Numbered from the stretch's first letter, positions 1 through 12,520 are shown. The stretch: DNA of 64,000 bases from Ascarosepion bandense (GCA_037127315.1 JBBBDQ010001270.1:1972501-2036500); one strand, 5' to 3'. Translations and numbers: made by a program. The notes: generated by a model not told the origin, from the letters alone.

Positions 1-52
1 ATAGATAGATAGATATGAAAAGTGTTGAATGGCTAGATAGATGTAGAGAGAT

Positions 53-91
<39 letters not shown>

Positions 92-106
92 GAATGTGGA
101 AAGTGT

Positions 107-158
<52 letters not shown>

Positions 159-175
159 GGACAGACCTAGTTTAA

Positions 176-217
<42 letters not shown>

Positions 218-232
218 GAATGTGAAAAATGT

Positions 233-282
<50 letters not shown>

Positions 283-289
283 TATATAT

Positions 290-330
<41 letters not shown>

Positions 331-360
331 AGGATGAATGGCTAGATAGATATGGAAAGT

Positions 361-396
<36 letters not shown>

Positions 397-406
397 TGGA
401 AAGTGT

Positions 407-450
<44 letters not shown>

Positions 451-512
451 GAACAGACCTAGTTTAAATAGATAGATGAATGAATGAATGAATGAATGAA
501 TGAGTTCAAAAT
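1..512. repeat. (GATA)n microsatellite with interspersed longer units
   Basis: Long gata runs are broken by short recurring inserts. A segment reading acagacctagtttaaatag occurs twice (about 162 and 453), and tatggaaagtg or tgtgaaaaatg pieces recur several times. The tract ends in a short gaat repeat. It probably continues to the left of the window. Confidence 0.95.
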
Positions 513-643
513 AGATATGCATGAACAGAGTGGGGTAGATGTGGTGTTAAAACATTTAAGATCTGCGATGGTGGCTCTGCCTTTATTACCGAATATGTCC
601 TTTATATCATATGCTGACTGGGAAGAAAGATTTTTATTACATT

Positions 644-857
644 AGGTTGTTGACCACTTTCTGCAGTAGACTGGTTGCCAACCTAGGCTGAAGAATTTCT
701 TCTGCTATTTAACACATAGATAAAGAGAGAAACGACGGATTCCTACCTTTTTGAAAGGAATTTGCGCGTATGTGAACCCAACGAATTCAGCTGGAATTTG
801 AAATCGGCTCTTCGATTTCTCGTTCCGAGTCGATATCCACTGCACCACAACGCACTT
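644..857 (-). mobile_element. tRNA-derived SINE (family A), 3' truncated
   Basis: Read on the minus strand it starts with the family head gtgcgttgtggtgcagtgg (box A type TGGTGCAGTGG), followed by the box B-like region and the internal segment containing gttgccaacc and ctgcagaaag. The tail hairpin and the actgactga end are missing. Confidence 0.8.
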
Positions 858-889
858 AATGAAAGAGCTCTGGTCATGATCAGGAGTTT

Positions 890-1395
890 GTGTTTGAGTT
901 TTGTTTAAAGGCATATCAACCTCTATGGGTTATTTAATGCCAGAAAGGTAGAGTTTTAAGATATATTTTTAATGTTCGGTTATAGTAAGAAGGTTGATTT
1001 AGAGTTTGACGAAAAAAAGATGTTATTTATATTTTTATTTTATTTTAGAAAACTACAGATGTCTTCTAGTTTTGTATTCAAAAATGTATTGCTGGTAATA
1101 TTTTTTTTCTTCAAAAATGTATTGTCGGTAATATTTTTCATTCAAAAATTTATTGTTGGCAATATTTTTCCTTCAGAAAGGTATATTTTTCTATAAAATC
1201 TATTTATGTATATATTTATATAAAAGTGTATTGTTATACTTTCACGGTGTTTTGAACCCAGTTTGAGGGTTAACTACTTGCCCATAGCTGGGACCCTAAC
1301 AGGTGCTACCACTCCGGGTCAGGGTGGATCTGGGAACAACAGCAATTAGGAGATGGTTCCATGCTCCTCACAACCTCCCAATCTGAGGCCTTGCT
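890..1395 (+). repeat. repeat unit with short 31-bp satellite seed
   Basis: The left part (890-1050) is similar to 3225-3390 (shared gggttattt-atgcca and cggttata). The middle (1075-1180) holds about three degenerate 31-bp monomers (aaaaatgtattgctggtaat type). The right part (1235-1395) is similar to 6220-6400 (shared catagctgggaccctaac). The same order of parts occurs at 3225-6400 with the satellite greatly expanded. Small open frames here are not convincing genes. Confidence 0.7.
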
Positions 1396-1624
1396 GCTGG
1401 ATGTAGTTTACTTTCGTGCGCAGGACTCATGTTCAGGACGTTCATATTGATGTCATATATGGCGCAAAACTCTTTAGCATATTTGGATTCATAACATCCC
1501 TACTCGTGCCTCTGTTGTCACCATTATTAAATAAAATATCTGAATCGCTTATTTCCGGTGAAAGCAAAGTTAGCAAAAACTTCTTTATGCGCCGTGGTGA
1601 TCATGATTTTTTACTTGCCCCTCT

Positions 1625-2825
1625 TCCTCTTCGCTCTTAACATTTTTCATTTTGCTAGCTCTCCCAAATTCTACTCCACCATCCATTTGCTCAATCTTAT
1701 AAAGCATGGCTCGTACTGCTTTCTCCTATCACTCTTTCCCTCTTTCTGCCCTATGAGTGTTAGATTCTTCAAGCCATCCTTCATCGTTACGTGTTCCAGA
1801 AAGCTCAGCTGGCTCTTTTGTGTGCTAAATATAATTTTTTTCTCGTGTGCATCCTCTACAAAATCTCATATTTACTCACATGTTCGGTTCGTGATATCCT
1901 CATCATCCTTCTGTAAAAAATATCTCTGTTGCTTCAGATCTCTCCTTCGTCTTTAATGAGATTGTCATGCATTGGCTACCGTATAAGAGGACAGATATCC
2001 CATAATCGTCCAGTACTGTTTTCTTTGTTTATGTTGCTTCGAGTCACTTCTTCATCTTTGAGGAGATTGTCAAGTATTCGCTGTCATATGGGAGGACAGA
2101 TATCATATAACATTCCAGAACACTTTTCTTTGTTTATATCGCTTTGAGTCTCTCCTTCATCTTTGAGGAGATTGTCCAGCATTCGCTGCCATATAGGCGG
2201 ACAGATATCTCATAACAGTCCAGTACTGTTTTCTTTGTTTATGTTGCTTCGAGTCTCTCCTTCATCTTTAAGGAGATTGTCCAGCATTCGCTGCCATATA
2301 GAAGGACAGATATCACATAACAGTCCAGTACACTTTTCTTTGTTTATATTGCTTTGAATCTCTCCTTCATCTTTGATGAGATTGTCCAGCATTTACTGCC
2401 ATATAGGAGGACAGATATCACATAACAGTCCAGTACACTTTTCTTTGTTTATATTGCTTTGAATCTCTCCTTCATCTTTGAGGAGATTGTCCAGCATTTG
2501 CTGCCATATAGGAGGACAGATATCACATAACAGTCCAATACTCTTTTCTTGGTTTCTGTTGCTTTGAGTCTCTCCTTCATCTTTGAAGAGATTGTCCTGC
2601 GTTCGCTGTCCTATATGAGGACTGACATCCTAACATTCTCCAGTACTCTTTTCTCTGCTTTCCAGGAAATTTTCCCGTCTCTTAATATTCTTCTTAGCTT
2701 TTGACATACATCCTTGACCATGCCTATACACCTTCGGACCTCTGTCAGAACACTTCCCAGGTATTTAAATTTCTACACCTGTTTAATATTCCGGACGTGC
2801 TTTATGCATTTTGATCGCGGCAAAA
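1625..2825 (-). mobile_element. RTE-like LINE, 3' part of RT ORF, decayed
   Basis: Minus-strand translation gives pieces related to the clean copy at 38765-39643, from the KYLGS region through the region following the WxIS motif. The 3' GAA-rich tail is missing. The middle is replaced by a 105-bp tandem array (1945-2650). The frame is broken many times. Confidence 0.8.
1945..2650 (-). repeat. 105-bp tandem array derived from LINE coding sequence, about 7 units
   Basis: Units begin at cttcatctttgaggagattg near 1949, 2051, 2156, 2261, 2366, 2471 and 2576, a period of 105 bp (35 codons). Each unit corresponds to the LINE segment around the DCYVMSVLQYGSECWTISSK motif on the minus strand. Because 105 is divisible by three, repeated open frames appear on both strands. 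Those frames are by-products of the array. Confidence 0.88.
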
Positions 2826-3224
2826 AGCAAACTTGTGAATATTTAGGAAGCACTATCATTTTTAAGGCACAACAACGACCATCTCTGAGAGGTTTTGCTA
2901 GACAGAAATAAAAATGACATGATTAAGTCTTTCTCATAAACTCTTGGCCACAGACAGCAACAGGCTAGTTTATTTTCAGTCGTTTTTATAATCGCCTTCG
3001 CCTCTAATTGTTATATTTTTGTGATGATTTGCCTGTCAGATTTTGATTGCTGGGCGAGACAGAAGAGAATAGTTAATGGAAACTATGATGATATTGAATA
3101 AGCTGAGATAAGTCGGAAAGATTAATGTCATGGTAGATAATTTATTTATTGAAATTATGGGATGCGGTTGCTCTGTGTGTGTGGGTAGCCATGTCACTGA
3201 TCGAATTAAAAGAGTTTTAGCTTC
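2826..3224. other. no recognised feature
   Basis: Unique-looking AT-rich sequence between LINE debris and the next repeat. No gene, tRNA or clear repeat was seen. Confidence 0.5.
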
Positions 3225-6200
3225 AGTTTTGTTTCATGTTATATCTACTTCTGTGGGTTATTTGATGCCAAAATGTGGGGTTTTAGGCTATATTTTAATG
3301 TACGGTTATATTGAGAAGATTTATTTAATAAAATTTTATTTAAGATGTCTTCTGGTTTTGTATTTTTGAAAAGGTCCTCGTATTTTTGTAAAGTAGGTTT
3401 TGTCGAGAATCAGAAATATTACTGGATGTATTTTGTTTTTTTCAAAAATGTATTACTGGCATTATTTTATCCATTCCAAAATGTGTAGCTGGTAATATTG
3501 TTTCCTTTAAAAGTGAACTCCCGGCAACATATTTCCCTTCAAAAATGTATTGCCAACAACATTCTTCCCTTCAAAATTGTATTACCAGCAACATTCTTTC
3601 CTTCAAAAATATACTACAGGCAACATTGTTTTTTCCAAACATGTATTACCAGCAACATTCTCCCCTTCAAAAACGTATTAACAGCAACATTCTTCCCTTA
3701 AAAATGTATTACCAGCAACATTCTTCCCTTAAAAAATGTATTACCAGCAACATTCTTCCCTTCAAAAACGTATTAACAGCAACATTCTTCCCTTAAAAAT
3801 GTATTACCAGCAACATTCTTCCCTTCAAAAATGTATTACCAGCAACATTCTTCCCTTCAAAAATGTATTAACAGCAACATTCTTCCCTTAAAAATGTATT
3901 ACCAGCAACATTCTTCCCTTAAAAATGTATTACCAGCAACATTCTTCCCTTAAAAATGTATTAACAGCAACATTCTTCCCTTAAAAATGTATTACCAGCA
4001 ACATCCTTCCCTTCAAAAATGTATTACCAGCAACATTCTTCCCTTAAAAATGTATTGCCAACAACATTCTTCCCTTCAAAATTGTATTACCAGCAACATT
4101 CTTTCCTTCAAAAATATACTACAGGCAACATTGTTTTTTCCAAACATGTATTACCAGCAACATTCTCCCCTTCAAAAACGTATTAACAGCAACATTCTTC
4201 CCTTAAAAATGTATTACCAGCAACATTCTTCCCTTAAAAAATGTATTACCAGCAACATTCTTCCCTTCAAAAACGTATTAACAGCAACATTCTTCCCTTA
4301 AAAATGTATTACCAGCAACATTCTTCCCTTCAAAAATGTATTACCAGCAACATTCTTCCCTTCAAAAATGTATTAACAGCAACATTCTTCCCTTAAAAAT
4401 GTATTACCAGCAACATTCTTCCCTTAAAAATGTATTACCAGCAACATTCTTCCCTTAAAAATGTATTAACAGCAACATTCTTCCCTTAAAAATGTATTAC
4501 CAGCAACATCCTTCCCTTCAAAAATGTATTACCAGCAACATTCTTCCCTTAAAAATGTATTAACAGCAACATTCTTCCCTTAAAAATGTATTAACAGCAA
4601 CATTCTTCCCTTAAAAATGTATTACCAGCAACATTCTTCCCTTAAAAATGTATTACCAGCAACATCCTTCCCTTCAGAAATGTATTAACAGCAACATTCT
4701 TCCCTTAAAAATGTATTACCAGCAACATTCTTCCCTTAAAAATGTATTACCAGCAACATTCTTCCCTTAAAAATGTATTAACAGCAACATTCTTCCCTTA
4801 AAAATGTATTACCAGCAACATCCTTCCCTTCAAAAATGTATTACCAGCAACATTCTTCCCTTAAAAATGTATTAACAGCAACATTCTTCCCTTAAAAATG
4901 TATTAACAGCAACATTCTTCCCTTAAAAATGTATTACCAGCAACATCCTTCCCTTCAGAAATGTATTAACAGCAACATTCTTCCCTTAAAAATGTATTAC
5001 CAGCAACATTCTTCCCTTCAAAAATGTATTACCAGCAACATTCTTCCCTTCAAAAACGTATTAACAGCAACATTCTTCCCTTAAAAATGTATTACCAGCA
5101 ACATTCTTCCCTTCAAAAATGTATTACCAGCAACATTCTTCCCTTCAAAAATGTAATGCCAGTTTTGCTTCAAAACTTTATACTGGCGACATGTTTTCTT
5201 TAAAATATTTATTACCAGTAACATTCTTCCCTTTCAAAAATGTATAACCAACAACATATTTCTTGCAAAAATATATTACCGGCAACATTCTTCCCTTCAA
5301 AAATATATTACCAGCATTATTCTTTCCTTCAGAAGTGTATTACCAACAAAATTCTTCCTTTTAAAAATGTATTGCCAACAACATATTTTCGTTCAAAAGT
5401 TTATACCGGCAACATTTTTCAAATTCAAAAATATATTACAAGTAACATTCTTCTCTTGAAAAATCTATTACCAGCAACATTCTTCACTTCAAAAGCGTAT
5501 TGCCAACAAAATCTTTCCTTTCAAAAATGTATTGCCAGCAACAGTCTTCCTTTCAAAAACATATTGCCAACAACATATTTTCTATAAAAAATGTATTGCC
5601 AGCCTTATGTTTTGCTTCAAAACTTTATACTGGCGACATGTTTTCTTTAAAATATTTATTACCAGTAACATTCTTCCCTTTCAAAAATGTATAACCAACA
5701 ACATATTTTCCCTCAAAATTTTATTACCGCCGACATGTTTTCTTTCAAAAATTTATTACCAGTAACATTCTTCCCTTCAAAAATATATTACCAGCATCAT
5801 TCTTCCTTTGTAAAATGTATTACCAGCAACATTCTTCTCTTCAAAAATGTATTGCCAACAAGATATTTCCTTTCAAAACCGGCAACATGTTTTCTTTCAA
5901 AAATATATTACCAGCACCATTTCCTTTAAATATGTATTAGCAGCAATATTTTTTCCTTCAAAGATGTATCACAGGTAATATTTTTCTTTCAAAAATTTAC
6001 TACTTGAAATATTTTTTTTACTAAAATATGTATTACTGCCAATATATTTTCCTTCAAAAATGTATCGCCAGCAACATTTTTCGTTAATAATATAATTATG
6101 TTAATATTTTTTCCTTCCAAAATATATGGCAGACATCTTTTTCTTAAAAAATATTGCCTAAAATATTTTTTTCTTCAAAAATATGCTCCTGGAATTTTCA

Positions 6201-6400
6201 TTATGAAAATGTATTTTTATACTTTCATAATATTCTGACCCCAATTTTGGGTGGTTAACTATTTGTCCATAGCTGGGACCCTAACAAGTACTATCATTCT
6301 GAATCAGGGTGGACCTGAGAACAGCAGGAATTAAAGGTGATTCCCTGTAACTCACAACATCCCAGTCAAAAGCGTTGCTACCAGATGCATCTTATTGTCA
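3225..6400 (+). repeat. 31-bp satellite array (about 90 monomers) with flanking repeat arms
   Basis: From about 3400 to 6200 the sequence is a head-to-tail array of attaccagcaacattcttcc plus cttaaaaatgt, with a 32-bp variant carrying cttcaaaaatgt. The core (3690-5150) is homogeneous and the edges are diverged. Larger duplications are visible: the block starting at 3551 recurs at 4056 (505 bp), and the tactggcgacatg segment at 5181 recurs at 5628 (447 bp). The arms at 3225-3390 and 6220-6400 match those of the short version at 890-1395. The repeated small frames (QQHSSLQKCI type) are not genes. Confidence 0.93.
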
Positions 6401-6424
6401 TATACAGGGACGGAATTAAAAGAG

Positions 6425-7265
6425 AAAAGGCGGTGAGGGAGAGAGAAAATCAAGAATGGTACAGAGCATGTGAGGAATGATGAGGTGTTGGAAAGAATGG
6501 AAACGCAAAAGGAAATTAATATTGAGCAACAGGAAGAGACCACTGAAGTTCCTGAGACATCCAATGTGGAAGAAGGGCTTGGAGAATCTGATAATGAATT
6601 TGCTGAATTAATTTTTATTAGTAGTAGTAGTAGTATAGGTGAAGGATACTAAAATCAAGCAGGTACAAAATTTAAATGCATAGGAAGTGTTCTAATAGAG
6701 GATGGAAATTGCGACACAGGGCTCTAAAAGCGAATTGGCATGGCGAAAGATGCATTCGAGAAGTTGAGTAGAGTACTAAGAAATCGGAAAATTTTGTTAG
6801 AAACAAAGAAAAGAGTACGTGATTGCTATGTGATGTCAGTTCTTCAATATGGCAGTGAATGCTGAACAATCTCATTGAAGATTGAAGGAAAAACTTGAAG
6901 CAGCGGAAATGTGGTTCTACAGAAAGATGCTGTGATATCATGGATCGAGCATGTCAGCAATGATGAGGTGTTGGAAAGAATGGAAACGAAAAGGAAATTA
7001 ATATTGAGCAACAGGAAGAGACAGCTAAAGTTCCTGGGACATGCATTGAGGAAGGAGGGCTTGGAGAACCTGATACTAACAGGCCATATAGAGGGAAAAA
7101 GAGACAGGGGAAAGCAGCGGATAACATGTTTCAAGGGCCTGACAAGTGGATGACAGAACGGGGGTTGCGTGGTGTAACAGGAGAAAGCGTGCTAAGAGAC
7201 ACCAGGGATAGCCAGACGTGGAAAGCCATGATTGCCTACGTTCTGAAGGGACATGGCACATAGAA
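6425..7265 (+). mobile_element. RTE-like LINE 3' fragment
   Basis: Codes in broken frames for the C-terminal part of the RT ORF (MAKDAFEKLSRVLRNRK region, then SNDEVLERMETKRKL, then the RDRGKQRIT region) and ends at a gcacatagaagaa terminus. A partial duplicate of the LERME...LKFLGH region lies at 6465-6600, upstream of the main copy. Stop codons and frameshifts show it is dead. Confidence 0.83.
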
Positions 7266-7825
7266 GAATAATATCTATACCAACTGTTTATAAGAAATTA
7301 TTATGTGGATATAAAGTGGCAGATCAAATCTATATTATAATCAATATATAAACTGATCCCTCATTTTGTGGCCATGATAGTTTCTATACATTTATATTCT
7401 AGATTTATGGGCATCAGCTAGTGGATGACAGAATGAGGGTTGCATGGTTTAACAGGAGAAAGCGTGCTAAGAGACACCAGGGATAGCGAGACGTGGAAAG
7501 CCATGATTGCCTACGTCCTGAAGGGACATGGCACATAGAAGAATAATATCTATGCCAACTGTTTATAAGAAATTATTATGTGGATATAAAGTGGCGGATC
7601 AAATCTATATTATAATCAATATATAAACTGATCCCTCATTTTATGGCCATGACAGTTTCTATACATTTATATTCTAGATTTATGGGCTTCGGCTAGAGGA
7701 TGACAGAATGAGGGTTGCATGGTGTAACATGTCAAAGCGTGCTAAGAGCCACCAGGGATAGCGAGACGTGGAATTCCATGAGCGCCTACGTCCTGAACAG
7801 ACAAGGCATATAGAAGAAGAAGAAA
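7261..7825 (+). repeat. 275-bp tandem duplication of LINE 3' end plus linker
   Basis: The tagaagaa terminus occurs at 7261, 7536 and 7811, exactly 275 bp apart. Each unit holds a ~110-bp non-LINE linker (tggatataaagtgg to atttatgggc) and the last ~120 bp of the LINE (ggatgacagaatgagg onward). The same linker recurs at 15184, 16037 and 18716. Confidence 0.85.
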
Positions 7826-8206
7826 ATTAGTCAAGGTGACGTCTAGGAGGGAGATGACAAAAAACATGTTGAAGGGCAAAACGAAAACGGAATGAAAAAT
7901 AGAAAGGAAATATGAATTAAATATATAAATAAATAAATGTATGAATAAAGACAGAAAGAAAAAAGAACGTAATGAAATGTAAAATAAATGATGGAAAAAG
8001 AACTGACAGAAAGAAAGAGAGAAAGAGAAAGAGAATGAAATTAAAGAAATAAAAATGAACAGAATTTAAAGAAAGAAAACAAAAAAATGAACAGATTTGA
8101 AGAAAGAAATTAAGCCTAAAAGAAAGACGAAAAAAGAACTAAAGGAAAGAAAAGAGGCAGGGTGAAAGAAAATGAAAATTAAAGAATGAATATTGAACAG
8201 AGTTAA

Positions 8207-8253
<47 letters not shown>

Positions 8254-8452
8254 GTAAGATAAATTAAAGGGATATCGTAATATGAAATAAACAAAATTAT
8301 TAGTTACGAAAGAAAGGGATTAAGTTTGAACAAAAAAGAGGAAAATTCCGAACGAAAAGGAAAGCAAAAAGAAGGAAATAAGAAGGAAAGTAGAGTAAAA
8401 TGAAAGAACGAAAGCGAATGTGAAAACAAGGAAAAGAATGTGAAAACAAAAC

Positions 8453-8499
<47 letters not shown>

Positions 8500-9228
8500 A
8501 AAAGACAAAAATTAACAGAATCGAAGCAGAGAAATAAAATGAAAAGCAACGGAACATAATAAATGAATAAAAAAGAAAGAAAGAAAGAAAGAAAATGAGC
8601 AGAATCAAAAGAGTGAAATATAAAAAACAACAAAAAATAATAAATGTAAAAAGAAAGAAATAAAGAAAGAAAGAAAAATAATAAATGTAAGGGACCAAAT
8701 AATATTTATCTGAAATAAAGTAAAATCTTTAATAACGAATAAAAAATAAATGAAAACTAAAAGAAGTTATAAAATGTATGAAAGAAATAAAATCTAAAAA
8801 GAAGAAAAAACGAAAAATAAGAAAGAACGGTAGAAAATATAAATAAAAGAAAACGATTAAGAAAGAAGAAAGGAAAATGAATAAAACTAAAAGAAAAAGA
8901 CAGACAGTCAGAAAGAAAAAAAATATAAATAAAAATTTAAAGTGAGAAAGAAAGAAAGAAAGAAAGAAAAAGAAAAGAATGAAAAAGGAACATAATTGAA
9001 AGAAAGAGAGAAAATAAACAAAACTGAAAGAACGAAGAAAATGAACAGAATCTGAAATAATGCAAAAATAAGATAGAAATAATTCAAGAAAACGGAAAAA
9101 AAGAAAGAAAAAGGAACGAAAAAAAGAAAAAATTGGGAAAAGAAAATAAACAGAATCAGAAGATAATCTGAAATAATAAAAAAGTTATAAAGAAAGAAAG
9201 AAAAAAGAAAGAAAGGAAAATAAAGGGA

Positions 9229-9264
<36 letters not shown>

Positions 9265-9795
9265 CGGACGTTCGGAAAAGAAAAGGAACAGAATCGGAAG
9301 ATAATCTGAAATAATGAATTATTATAAAGAAAGAAATAAAAACAAAAGAAAGAAGGAAAAATGAAAAGGGAAAGAAAATTTGAAAGAAATGAAAGAATGA
9401 ACTGACTCGAAAGATAATCTGAAATAATGAAAAAATAACAAAGAAAGAAAGAAAGAAAGAAAGAAAGAAAATAAACTGACTCGAAAGACAATTTGAAATA
9501 ATGGAAAAATAATATTGAAAGAAGGAAAAGGAAACAAAGAAAAAAATTAAAAAAAGGAAGAAAAAGGGAAAGAAAAAGAAAAAATACCGAAAATAGTAAT
9601 ATGAAAAAAGGAAAGACAGTAATAATGAATGAAAGTGAATGTGAATGAAAAGTAAATATAAAATAGCATGAAAGGAATAAAATGTGACAAAATGTAAGAA
9701 CGAAAGTGAATATGAAAGAAAGAAAGAACAGAAGAAGAAATGCTAGAATAAATGAAATATCATGAAAGATAAAAAAAAGATAGAAAAAATGATTT
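7826..9795. repeat. purine-rich (GAAA)n-type low-complexity tract
   Basis: Nearly 2 kb in which the plus strand is mostly A and G, with pure gaaa runs at about 8205-8250, 8452-8500, 8575-8595, 9225-9262 and 9438-9470. The long minus-strand frames rich in FLSFFLSFF are composition artefacts. Confidence 0.95.
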
Positions 9796-10000
9796 GAGGC
9801 AAACAGCCGAAAAAGGTTGTCTGAGTATAAAATGATGAATTTAGGCGCCGTGTGTTTAATAAAATAATTGCGGATTAAGCTATGAAACCAAGTGAATAAG
9901 CATCTGATTTCTAAGAGTTTGAGACTTGTCCGACCTTTACTGATAATTTTGCTTTATTAATATTGTATGATATTTTGTGATCATATATTTCGATAAGAAA
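9796..10000. other. short spacer, no recognised feature
   Basis: About 200 bp of ordinary AT-rich sequence between the purine tract and the next satellite. Nothing was recognised. Confidence 0.5.
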
Positions 10001-11455
10001 TCTATAAAATTCAGGATTTTTTCCTTTTAAAATCCGGAATTTTAAGAGAAAATCTATAAAATTCCGGTTTTCCAAAATTAAAATCTATAAAAATCCCTAT
10101 TTTTCAAAAATAAATTCTATACAAATTCCACTTCTTGAAAGGTCAATTCTATAAAATCTCCGTATTTTTTAAAGTAAAATTAATAAATATTCCAGTTTTG
10201 AAAGGTAAATTCTATAAAAATTACAGTTTTCAAAAGGCTAGTTTTATAAAAATTTCGGTTTTCAAAAGTCACGTTCTATAAGAATTTCGGTTTCGAAAAG
10301 GTAAGTTCTATAAAAGTTTCGGTTTTCAAAAAGACATGTTCTGTAAAAGTTTCGTTTTCAAAAGGTAAGTTCTATAAAGATTTCGGTTTTGTAAAGGTAA
10401 GTTCAATAAGAATTCCTAAAAAAGATGAAATCTATAAAAATCACTCTTTTTCAAAAATAAATTCTATACAAATTCCACTTCTTGAAAGGTCAATTCTATA
10501 AAAACTCTGTTTTTTAAGTAAAATTAATAAATATTCCGGTTTTGAAAGGTAAATTCTATAAAAATTACGGTTTTCAAAACGCAAGTTTTATAAAAATTTC
10601 GGTTTTCAAAAGTCACGTTCTATAAAAATTTCGGTTTCGAAAAGGTAAGTTCTATAAAAGTTTCGGTTTTCAAAAAGACATGTTCTGTAAAAGTTTCGTT
10701 TTCAAAAGGTAAGTTCTATAAAGATTTCGGTTTTGTAAAGGTAAGTTCAATAAGAATTCCTACAAAAGATGAAATCTATAAAAATCCCTATTTTTCAAAA
10801 ATAAATTCTATACAAATTCCACTTCTTGAAAGGTCAATTCTATAAAAACTCCGTTTTTTTTAAGTAAAATTAATAAATATTCCAGTTTTGAAAGGTAAAT
10901 TCTATAAAAATTATGATTTTTAAAAAGTAAGTTTTATAAAAATTTCGGTTTTCAAAAGTCACGTTCTATAAAAATTTCGGTTCTATAAAAGTTTCGGTTT
11001 TCAAAAAGACATGTTCTGTAAAAGTTTCGTTTTCAAAAGGTAAGTTCTATAAAGATTTCGGTTTTGTAAAGGTAAGTTCATTCCTACAAAAGATGAAATC
11101 TATAAAAATCCCTATTTTTCAAAAATAAATTCTATACAAATTCCACTTCTTGAAAGGTCAATTCTATAAAAACTCCGTTTTTTTTAAGTAAAATTAATAA
11201 ATATTCCAGTTTTGAAAGGTAAATTCTATAAAAATTACGATTTTCAAAAAGTAAGTTTTATAAAAATTTCGGTTTTGAAAAGGTAAGTTTTATAAAAGTT
11301 TCGGTTTTCAAAAAGACATGTTCTGTAAAAGTTTCGTTTTCAAAAGGCAAGTTCTATAAAAATTTCGGTTTTGTAAAGGTAAGTTCAATAAGAATTCCTA
11401 CAAAAGGTAAAATCTATAAAAATCCCGATGCTTAAAGGTAAATTCTTTTAAAAAA
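10000..11455. repeat. satellite of ~27-bp submonomers in a ~345-bp higher-order repeat
   Basis: Basic units look like gttctataaaaatttcggtt followed by ttcaaaag. Sets of about 13 different submonomers repeat as a block: the marker taaattctatacaaattcc occurs at 10111, 10458, 10802 and 11126 (spacings 347, 344, 324). The last block is shortened by deletion. No open frame. Confidence 0.9.
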
Positions 11456-11639
11456 TATCCGAAATCTGACTTAGGTATAGCAGGTCCAAATAAAGGTGGT
11501 CTTTCCTCGATACAGTATAGGTTTCCCAGTCTGTAACAAATTCGCTAAGATATGATTAGAAAAATGATTTTAAATTATTGCATTTCATGAACGAAATTAT
11601 TCTCAAAAGATCGTAGGTTACGAAAGATGATTTCACCCA

Positions 11640-11728
11640 GTTTGCCCAGTTAGTCATATTTCTTTCAAGACATGATAGCCAATGCGTATCACACGTACAG
11701 CACTTAACTAACTGACATAGAGTAAATA
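11640..11728 (+). mobile_element. SINE family A, 3' tail fragment
   Basis: Contains the tail signature cccagttagtcat, the hairpin region tttcaagacatgat and the cacttaactaactgac end. The tRNA-like head is absent. Confidence 0.75.
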
Positions 11729-11774
11729 AGAACCTTCGAGCCTACAAAATAAAAAAAAGAAAATATGTACTGTG

Positions 11775-12520
11775 TCTCTTTAGGACTTATCCGATTATGA
11801 CCCTCCACATCTTCCAGTTTCTGTGTAAGTGTTCATAAGTTTTGTCCTTTTGTTATTTCTCCTAAACCCTGTTCTGCCCTACTTTTGCTGAAGACTATTA
11901 AGTATGTCACCCCCTGTATTCCCCTATCCTTTTTTCACAATATCCACCCTGTGAGTATCAGATTCTCCAAACCCTCCTTCCTCATTACGGGTCCCATAAA
12001 TTTCAATTGCATCTTCCAGATGTATAGAATAAGTTTCCTTTTTGTTTATATTCTCCCCAAAACCTAGTCGTTTCTCACATGTTTGGTCTATGATATGCTC
12101 AGCATTCTTCTGTAGCACATTTTTCTTGCCTCGAGTCTTTTCTTTATCCTTGAGGAGATCCTCCTGAATTCACTTCCATACAGGAGGATAGATATCGCGT
12201 AAAAGTTCAATACTGTTTTCTTTGTTTCCAACGAAATTTTCCTATCTCTTAATACTCTGCTTAGTTTTTGGAATGCGTCCTTGGCCATCCCAATACGTCT
12301 TCGGATCTTAGTGCCACACTTTCCGTCCTCAGATATCGAAATTTATGCACCTGATTTATTTTAGTATCCTTGACCTTTAATTTGCATTTTTTACTTGATG
12401 ACCATTCATTCTGTTTTTCTTTTCTTTTTTTTTTTTACTTTAAGTGTAGTCCTTTCTTCTGGCTTTCCCTTGTCACCTTCTAGAAGATGTTTTGTCGTTT
12501 CCTTACCGTGTCTTAAATTA
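11775..12520 (-). mobile_element. RTE-like LINE fragment
   Basis: Minus-strand pieces include MAKDAFQKLSRVLRDRK, then ETKKTVLNFYAISILLYGSE, and farther on the LEDAIEIYGTRNEE region, matching the clean copy at 38765-39643 with frameshifts. The upstream end includes the ASN-rich QVGD-like region, degraded. Confidence 0.8.

Noticed and set aside
3498..5929. Cys/Gln-rich repeat protein frames (QQHSSLQKCI type)
   Set aside because: Translation of the 31-bp satellite; frames break whenever a 32-bp monomer occurs.
3400..6200. CRISPR-like array (about 31-bp repeats)
   Set aside because: Repeats are head to tail without unique spacers, in an animal nuclear genome with spliced genes. It is a satellite.
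8300..9537. Minus-strand frames rich in Phe, Ser and Leu looking like membrane proteins
   Set aside because: Produced by the (GAAA)n tract; the same kind of frame appears in the TTTC tract at 54193-54908.
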